From Dendrobium chrysotoxum (lineage: Eukaryota; Streptophyta; Magnoliopsida; Asparagales; Orchidaceae), in assembly GCA_019925795.1 (NCBI GenBank), contig CM034312.1:28485914-28549913 (forward strand): a stretch of DNA of 64,000 nucleotides. Direction: 5' to 3'. The notes under the pieces were generated by a model, which made no database searches, was not told the origin of the DNA, and saw nothing but the letters and a program-made list of their open reading frames with translations. Below are positions 57,523 through 64,000 of this stretch, piece by piece; the stretch's first letter is position 1; each line of letters opens with the position of its first letter. A program made the position numbers and the translations under genes.

Positions 57523-57527
57523 GCATA
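57523..57527. repeat. Target site duplication, right copy (GCATA)
   Basis: GCATA directly follows the CCCACA end of the 3' LTR. Confidence 0.9.
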
Positions 57528-57899
57528 TTACTTATGACAGTTATTATAACCTCAAGCAGTTTGCATGGGTTTCTTATGCATATATCAATTTACTTGTTGA
57601 TTCTCATATTATTAGTCCCTCCTTACACTTGATTATTATATTAGAGTTGCAAATCTTTATGGACGTCATAGCTCACCCAATTATTATTCTGATTGTTTTT
57701 ATAAAAAAGGAGTAAGAAACAATGAGACAATAATAAGTCCAGGTTCAGTTGTTATTTTAAGTTTACTTTTGTCATTATAAGAAAAGTCTAGGTAGAGGTC
57801 AGTAGTCTGTTAATGGTTACAAATTTGATTTTTGTTTGTAGCTGCTCTATACATAAAATTTTTTTAAAATAAAATTTTGGACCGCTTTCGCTTGTAATT

Positions 57900-58068
57900 G
57901 ATGCATTAAGCTATGAAGCATTTTATAATATCATGCTTTGAAGGGATGAATTGTATTGAAAAGTAGTGAAATATAATGTAAAAGATTTTTGGAATCACCC
58001 TGTTGCATCCTGCGTCGATTAGTAGGAATTAGGTCAGTGTGGGGCATGACAGAAAGCGGTATCAGAGC
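57900..58068 (+). mobile_element. LTR end with tRNA-Met-type primer site (remnant)
   Basis: The text 'gtgtggggcatgaca' is followed after four bases by GCGGTATCAGAGC (58056-58068), close to the TGGTATCAGAGC primer site used by many plant Ty3 and copia elements. This suggests an LTR end at about 58051 in plus orientation. No gag or pol follows. Confidence 0.45.
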
Positions 58069-59215
58069 AAGATTTAAAAATCGGGTAAATTGGTGCGAAA
58101 GCGTGATAGGATCCAATATTTAGGGTGAAATTATTTAATATGATTCAATTCCTACGGAGCATAGGTGGGGCTAATTTGTTTAAGATGGGATATAATTTCT
58201 TGACTTACTAAACTTTTTAATATTATTTTGAAGACTAAAAAGATGCCAGATGTGATGTAGAACGGGGGGAGGAGTTCATTTGAAATTTGAAATTCAAATT
58301 CAATGGAAAAGGGGTGAAGGGAGGGCTGGAAAAATCAAGAGGGGATTGAGCTTGATTGGTGGTCTTTAAGTCGGATAGGAGAGAGATAAGGGGAAGAAGG
58401 GGCTGATTAATTAAATTCCCTTAATGGGATATCCAATTGGGGAATCCATTAATTAAGAGGGAGAGAGAAGGGGGCCCGGCCTATGGGGGGGAGGAAAAAA
58501 GTGTCCACATAAATTGTATGTGGACCCAAGCATTAATTGTTGATGGCCTGATGGGAACATTAAATCTGAAATTTAATTTCAGATTTGAGGTGATTATGGA
58601 TGCTTTCTAAATTAGATTTATCAATTAGGAAAGGATTTGAAATTCAAATTCGTTTGAATTTTGAATTCAAAACTTACTAAAATTAAAACAACTTAATTTA
58701 GAAACTTAATTTGGGGAATTAATGGGAGGAATTAATATGGGTTAATTGGATTGGAGGGAGAGGGGGGGGCCGGCCATGCAAGAGGGAGGTTTGATTGGGG
58801 AAATTTTGAATACCTTTCCAAACTTAAGACTTTAATTAAGGAAAGGGAATTAGAGGGGAATCTCTAATTAATTTCAGATTTGAGAAGATTGGGGAGGTTT
58901 CCAAAACAAATCAACTTATTTTAGAAAGGAGTTCAAATTCAAATAATTTTGAATTTGAATTTCGAAAAGTTTCTTAATTTAAGATGTTTAATAAATGACA
59001 AGTATTAAATGGGGATTGGAATTTTTGAGGCAAATGGGGATTGGGGAATGACACCGGCGGCTAGGGTTAGGGTTAAGGTTATGGGGTAGCGGTTTGGCAG
59101 GAGGCTTGGATGTTTGTGGGGGGCCGACGGCTTGGAAGGGGGGGAAGAAGGATGTGGCAGTTAGAAAAAATAAGGAGAAACAAAAAGAAAAAGGTAAAAC
59201 CGTGAGCCCGGACGC
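58069..59215. other. Probable retroelement leader or LTR sequence
   Basis: There is no coding region. It is purine-rich with repeated 'aaattcaaattc' motifs and gggggccggccatg at about 58768, a composition common in plant LTRs. I could not define boundaries. Confidence 0.3.
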
Positions 59216-59500
59216 TTCCTGCAGCTGATGGGTGTTGCGTTGCCCTTCACCAAGGGACTTCAAGCCACGAGCCCAGACCCATCCTGTGGCTGGTGGATAC
59301 TACGCTTCCCTCCCATAGGGATCTCACCAAAGTCCTCCCAAGAAACAAAAGTGCAAGAACAAATTTTTTATTAATAATCCATCATACCAATACAATAGCA
59401 AGGACCTCTATATATAGGCCTTAGAAATAAAAAAGACTAAAATAAGACGAACATGCCCCTAGGGCTTACATAAGACTAGACCCTTAAGTAAGGATAAAAA
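59216..59500 (-). mobile_element. LTR-like fragment (minus strand)
   Basis: On the minus strand a TATA-like CCTATATATAGAGG (about 59410-59424) is followed about 50 nt later by TTAATAAAAAATTTG, then a GC-richer part with a diverged ~65-bp tandem duplication (cgtgagcccggacgc and cacgagcccagaccc). Promoter, polyadenylation signal and downstream sequence in this order suggest an LTR. Its family is not identified. Confidence 0.4.
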
Positions 59501-59596
59501 CGAAAAATAAAAATTACACAAAAAATTTAAAATAACATGGGACGATCACGGCCGTCGATCTTCAGTTCCTCCTTGGATAAGCATGGGCGGTTGGAT

Positions 59597-61790
59597 GTCT
59601 GCATCAAGATGAGTGGAGAATGAGTGTATTAATTCTTATTTTTAAGAATAAAGGTGATGCACAAGATTGTGCAAATTATAAAGGAATTAAGTTGATGTGT
59701 CATACTTTAAAACTTTGGGAGAGAGTTATGGAGGATAGGTTACGACGTGATACCAATGTTTCTCAAAATCAATTTGGATTCATGTCGAGTAGGTTTACTA
59801 TGGAAGCTATTCATTTATTGAGAGGGTTGATGGAGAAGTTTAGAGAGACTAAGGAGGATCTACATATGATATTTATTGATTTAGAGAAAGCATATAATAA
59901 AGTTCAAAGAGAAGTGCTATGGAGAATTCTAGAAAAGAAAGGGTTTAATAATGCTTATATTTAAGTCATTAGGGATATGTTTGCAGGAGCTGTTACTTGT
60001 GTTCAAACACAAGGTGATTTGACCAAGTATTTTCCTATTTCAGTTGGAGTAAATCAAGGATCCGCCTTAAGCCCTTATGTTTTTTCTATAGTCATAGATG
60101 TTCTCACTAGACATTTGCAAGAGGATATACCTTAGTGTATGCTTTTTGCTAATGATATTCTTCTTGTTGATAAAACTAGAGAGGGAGTTGAAGATAAACT
60201 CGAATAATAGATGACAACCTTAGAGTCTAAAGATTTTCATTTGAGTAGATCTAAAATTAAATACATTGAGTGTAATTTTAGTAGTAATAGATCTAGTGGG
60301 GGGTTTGTGACTTTGAGTGACCAAGTGTAGGGGTGTCAAAACAGGTTCGGGGGTTGGGTTCGGTTCGAATCCGGATTGACCCATGTTTAAATTGGTTGAC
60401 CCTAACCCGATCTGATTTTACAAACGAGTCAGGTTTTCCAACTTGGACCCAACCTGCTTGGGTTACCGGGTTGACCCGACACAACCGCAACCCGCTTTGT
60501 TTGAACTGATTTGGCGAGCGACTGTAGCCTGCGTGATAGCGGGCTTTATTTCAAAATCGAACGGCGACTGGCAAGACACATGCAAATTGTCGATCTGCCG
60601 CATATAGCATTAAGCGAGGCCGGCGAAACGGCGCTGGTGCCTGGCGAGCTGGCTGCCCTGTGAGCGGACTACCGCGTGCCGTCTGCTGACTGCCATGTGA
60701 GCGGTGAACGGGTGAAGCCGTGAAGGGCCTGAAGGTCTGCCCACTCTACTGCATGCCACGTGCGGGCTACCATGTGGGCGGTGGGCCTAAAGCCGAGCAA
60801 GCTGAGGGCTAGGGCGATAGGGCCAGGCTAGGCGAGCAGGCCGAGACTCACCGTGCCATATCACGCATGATAGAGGGCAGAGGGCTTGACGAGATTACCG
60901 GACCTAATGTGCAAAACTGAACAGATTTCCATGATGTTCTAAGATTAATTAATTTAATGTGCTTAAGTGCTTAATGCGGTCGAGTTCGGGCCACCTTCGG
61001 GTTAACGGGTTGACCCAAACCCAACCCGAATTCTACACAGGCCCAAAAATTAGACACAAACCCGACCTATTTCTTTAACGGGCCAACCCGAACACAGATT
61101 TTTTGGTTCAGGTTCGGGTCGGGTTTTCAGGTCGTGTCAGTTATTGACACCCCTAATCAAGTCATTAATAAGTGTATTCGTTTTAGATATCTTGGGTTTA
61201 TTGTTTAGAGTGATGGTGAAATAGATGCGGATATTATTAATAGAATTCAAGTTGGATGGTTGAAGTGGAGGAATGCTTTGGGTTTGTTGTGTGATAGAAA
61301 AGTATCACTCAATCTTAAGGGAAAATTTTATAAGATAGTGGTGAGACCTGCAATGCTTATAGAGCAGAATGTTGGACATTAAAAGAGAAGCATAATATTA
61401 AGTTAAGTGTTGCTGAGATGAGGGTGCTCAGGTGGATGAGTGGACTTACGCTTAGAGACAGGATACAAAACGAGCATATCCGAGAAAATGTTGGAGTAGT
61501 TCCAGTGACAGATAAGATTAAAGAGAGCCGTCTTAGATGATTTGGTCATGTAAAATGTCGGCCTTCCGATGACCCTGTTAGGAGAGTAGATGTATTAGAT
61601 TTGGCCTATGTTAAGAAAGGTAGAGATAGACCTAAAAAGACTTAGTTAGAAAATATTAGAAATGACCTTTCTTTATTAGATTTAAATGAGAATTTGACTC
61701 TTAAAATGACACAATAAAGAAAAAAGATTCATGTAGCCGACCCCACGTAGTGGGATAAAGGCTCGATGTTATTGTTGTTGTTGTTGTATC
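59597..61790 (+). mobile_element. RTE-type LINE, split by a hAT element
   Basis: The plus strand encodes RT from MSVLILIFKNKGDAQDCANY through GIKLMCHTLKLWERV, FIDLEKAYNKV and later CMLFANDILLVDKT (YADD-type motif as FAND). It continues after the insertion with RYLGFIV, the C-terminal RLRxFGHVK region and a GTTGTTGTTGTTG tail near 61770-61790. Several in-frame stops are present. It is truncated at the 5' side before the RT fingers. Confidence 0.85.
60328..61155. mobile_element. Non-autonomous hAT element in the LINE
   Basis: The termini are TAGGGGTGTCAA and TTGACACCCCTA, perfect 12-bp inverted repeats of hAT type. Flanking 8-mers accaagtg and atcaagtc match at 6 of 8 positions. The LINE frame resumes after it. 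Subterminal GGGTTGACCC-like motifs are frequent and no transposase is present. Confidence 0.8.
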
Positions 61791-61799
61791 TTTATTGAC

Positions 61800-63493
61800 A
61801 TTGGAATTGGATACATAATTAAAAGATTCTAACAGACTCTGAGAATGAACGCAACTTGCTTGATAAACTTGGTTTGAGGATCTATCACGTGGGAGGAGAT
61901 AGAGCCTGGAGCACAATTCACCACTATCAATCATCTTCCCCAATTTCAAAGTCCTGAAAAATACACAAGTTGGGATAAAATTTAGCAACACATTGAATGT
62001 CACGATCCAATTTGCTAATGGAAAAAGGATTATAATCCAAGTTTGGAACATGGGGGGTAGAGTTGAGATACCATTCTTTAGTAAATTCGATAGATCCTGT
62101 TCCAATAAATTTAGAATTTGAACTATCAATAATATAAACAGACGTGTGACCACAACTTGGCTTGTAATTTTGAAGAAGGGAAGCATCTCCCTCCTGTCAT
62201 GTGATCAAAAGAACCAATGCCAACTATCCACGGCCTCATTTCTCCTCTATTAGTAGTGAAGGCAATATGTGAATCTTTTTTAACAACAAAACCTATCCTA
62301 GTATCGCTACTAATGCTAACTAGACTAAATAGTTTATGCAGCAAATCCATCTATGTTGTGCTAAATAGGCTAAGCTTGGGCAGGAGCACTCTCAAAGTTA
62401 GAAGCCACATATGTTTTGTTGTCTCTATTTAAATGTGGTTTCGGTTCCAATCAGTTGGTTTGCCATAGAGCGTCCAATAAGTCTCCTTGTTATGATCTAA
62501 TTTCTTACAGTAATCACACAAAGATTTTTCCCATTTTTTACGATCTCCACAATTATTGTTAGATTATTGGACAACAAGGGCAGATGCATCCAACGTTTAT
62601 GTGGGTTGTTCCTTAGATCTCATCATCACTTTCTTTCTACTTTCTTCACGCCTAACCTCTGAGAAAGCCTTTCTAAGATTGGGTAGTAGTTTAGTGCCCA
62701 TGATTCAACCTCAAACATCAACCAACTCCCTATTAAATTCTAAGAAAAACTTGAATAGCCTTTTTTTGTTCCGCAATCTGCTTATGCATTCTTGCATCTT
62801 CTGGGCATGTCCATGAGTGAGTTTCTAATAAGTCAAGTTATTGTCAATACCATGCGAGTGTATTGTAATACTGAGTAACAGACTTCTCTTCTTAGCGGGA
62901 GTCATGAAGTATTGATTCAACCTGAAACAGCTCTGAAGTATTTTCAAAGTTGGAGTAATTATCTTTGGTTGCCTCCCATATTTCTTTTACAGTCCCAAAC
63001 AACAAGAAATTTTCACCTATGTCATCATTCATGAAATTGATAAGTCATGACATGATAATACTATTTGCAATCTTCCACTTTCTAAAACTCGGATTTGTAG
63101 TCTATAGCATGACTGCTGGTCTCGTGAGATAATCAGCATTTCCCTTACCACAAACGAACAGAAACACAGATTGTGACCACTCTAAATAATTATGGCTATT
63201 TAATTTGTGACATATGATGAGAATATGAGAATAATCACTACCATCAAGACTTGGAATTTCTGAACTGCTTCTTGAATCTAGTGTCATGATGTCAAATGTT
63301 TGATGAGGCCATTCGCGTTGCGAAGACGAGGATGAGGGAGAATAATGAATAAGGTTACTAGAAATATAAAAGAATGCCAGACGAACACTAATCAGATAGA
63401 ATCGGCCTGAGAAATAGAGATGACTAAAAAGAATCTGCCAAAGAAAGGTGGCCTTAAGGGATTAAAGTTCAGAGAACTAACTCTAATACCAAG
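61800..63493 (-). mobile_element. Ty1/copia gag-protease remnant
   Basis: On the minus strand a primer-site-like TTGGTATTAGAGTTAG (about 63475-63493) is followed by a gag start at 63287 (MTLDSRSSSEIPSLDGSDYS, then HNYLEWSQSVFLFVCGKG). Broken frames lead to a protease-region block near 62160-62220 (WIVGIGSFDHMT, in place of the usual D-T/S-G). Many stops are present and it is dead. Confidence 0.65.
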
Positions 63494-63633
63494 AAAATTT
63501 CTTAATTTATTATTCTTCTTAATTAAAAATGGTACTACATCTACATAAACATATACTAAAAAAGTGTTTAATAAAATAAATAACGAACTAGCTTAATTCT
63601 TTCCTAAAATTTAGAAAACAGAATTATCGGAGA
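63494..63633 (-). repeat. Partial copia LTR (3' part)
   Basis: AT-rich sequence directly before the primer site on the minus strand; position suggests the end of the 5' LTR. It is cut by the LINE tail at 63634. Confidence 0.4.
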
Positions 63634-63635
63634 AT

Positions 63636-63666
<31 letters not shown>

Positions 63667-64000
63667 GCCTTTGTCCCACTACGTGGGGTCGGCAACATGA
63701 ATCCTTTTTCTCCATTGTGTCCGGTTCAAAGTCAAATTCTCATTTAAATCTAATAAAGAAAGATCATTTCTAATATTTTCTAACCAAGTCTTTTTAGGTC
63801 TACCTCTACCTTTCTTAACATAAGTCAAATCTAATACCTCTACTTTCCTAACTGGGTCATCGGAAGGCCGCCGTTTTATGTGACCAAACCATCTAAGGCG
63901 ACTCTCTCTAATCTTATCCTCCACTGGAGCTACTCCAACCTTTTCACGTATATGCTCATTTCGTATCCTGTCTCTAAGAGTAAATCCACTCATCCACCTG
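63634..64000 (-). mobile_element. RTE LINE 3' end, continues beyond the window
   Basis: The minus-strand frame 63679-63993 encodes FTLRDRIRNEHIREKVGVAP, SRLRWFGHIKRRPSDDPVRK and RGRPKKTWLENIRNDLSLLD ending RIHVADPT. A (CAA)n run at 63636-63665 is the 3' tail. It is the least damaged LINE end here. Confidence 0.9.

Noticed and set aside
58056..58068. Complete second Ty3 element downstream
   Set aside because: Only a primer-site-like motif and LTR-like text are visible; no gag or pol was found before the LINE at 59597.
1..64000. tRNA, rRNA or other structured RNA genes
   Set aside because: No tRNA box A/B pair with a foldable cloverleaf and no rRNA sequence was noticed; the primer sites are complements of tRNA ends, not genes.

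Overview
The window is nuclear DNA from a flowering plant. The evidence is intron-split host genes of plant type, plant transposon lineages (a Tat/Ogre-type Ty3 element, Ty1/copia remnants, RTE-type LINEs, PIF/Harbinger MITEs and a hAT element) and an endogenous badnavirus-like pararetrovirus. I cannot name the species. It is an accessory, transposon-rich region, and no host gene in it looks fully intact.

Layout. 1-2434: minus-strand LTR of a Tat/Ogre-like family, cut by the window edge. 2796-3219: a MITE. 3378-13342 (minus): remains of an EDR2-like gene (PH domain, START domain, EDR2 C-terminal domain). The exons for the START domain are gone, and the segment spanning the deletion is present as three tandem ~1.36 kb copies. 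A LINE with a 22-bp target duplication sits in one intron. 15586-15790: a scrap of copia gag. 16837-17754 (minus): exons of a PIG-X-like gene of GPI-anchor synthesis. 18720-19183 (minus): a frameshifted DCD-domain fragment. 20308-27920: a rearranged endogenous pararetrovirus with inverted, head-to-head copies. 28480-29790, 33372-33667, 59597-61790 and 63634-64000: LINE fragments, one split by a MITE and one by a hAT element. 30406-31100: exons of an unidentified gene.

35616-57522 is the main feature: one 21.9-kb Tat/Ogre-type LTR retrotransposon with ~5.2-kb LTRs, 5-bp target duplications (GCATA), a tRNA-Arg primer site, a polypurine tract, and one long reading frame for an unusual N-terminal region, gag, protease and the start of reverse transcriptase. 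Two frameshifts separate the rest of pol and the integrase tail. The LTRs are nearly identical by eye, so the insertion is young although the copy cannot make a full polyprotein.

57528-64000 is a patchwork of old retroelement pieces: a Ty3-like LTR end with a tRNA-Met-type primer site, a minus-strand LTR-like segment, a split LINE and a minus-strand copia gag region.

The signals most worth following are the LTR hairpin array, whose stem changes in a compensatory way between two LTR families; the phased 66-bp stem-loops downstream of pol; the intron-to-intron loss of START followed by triplication in the EDR2-like gene; and the inverted pararetrovirus arms that share one deletion junction.
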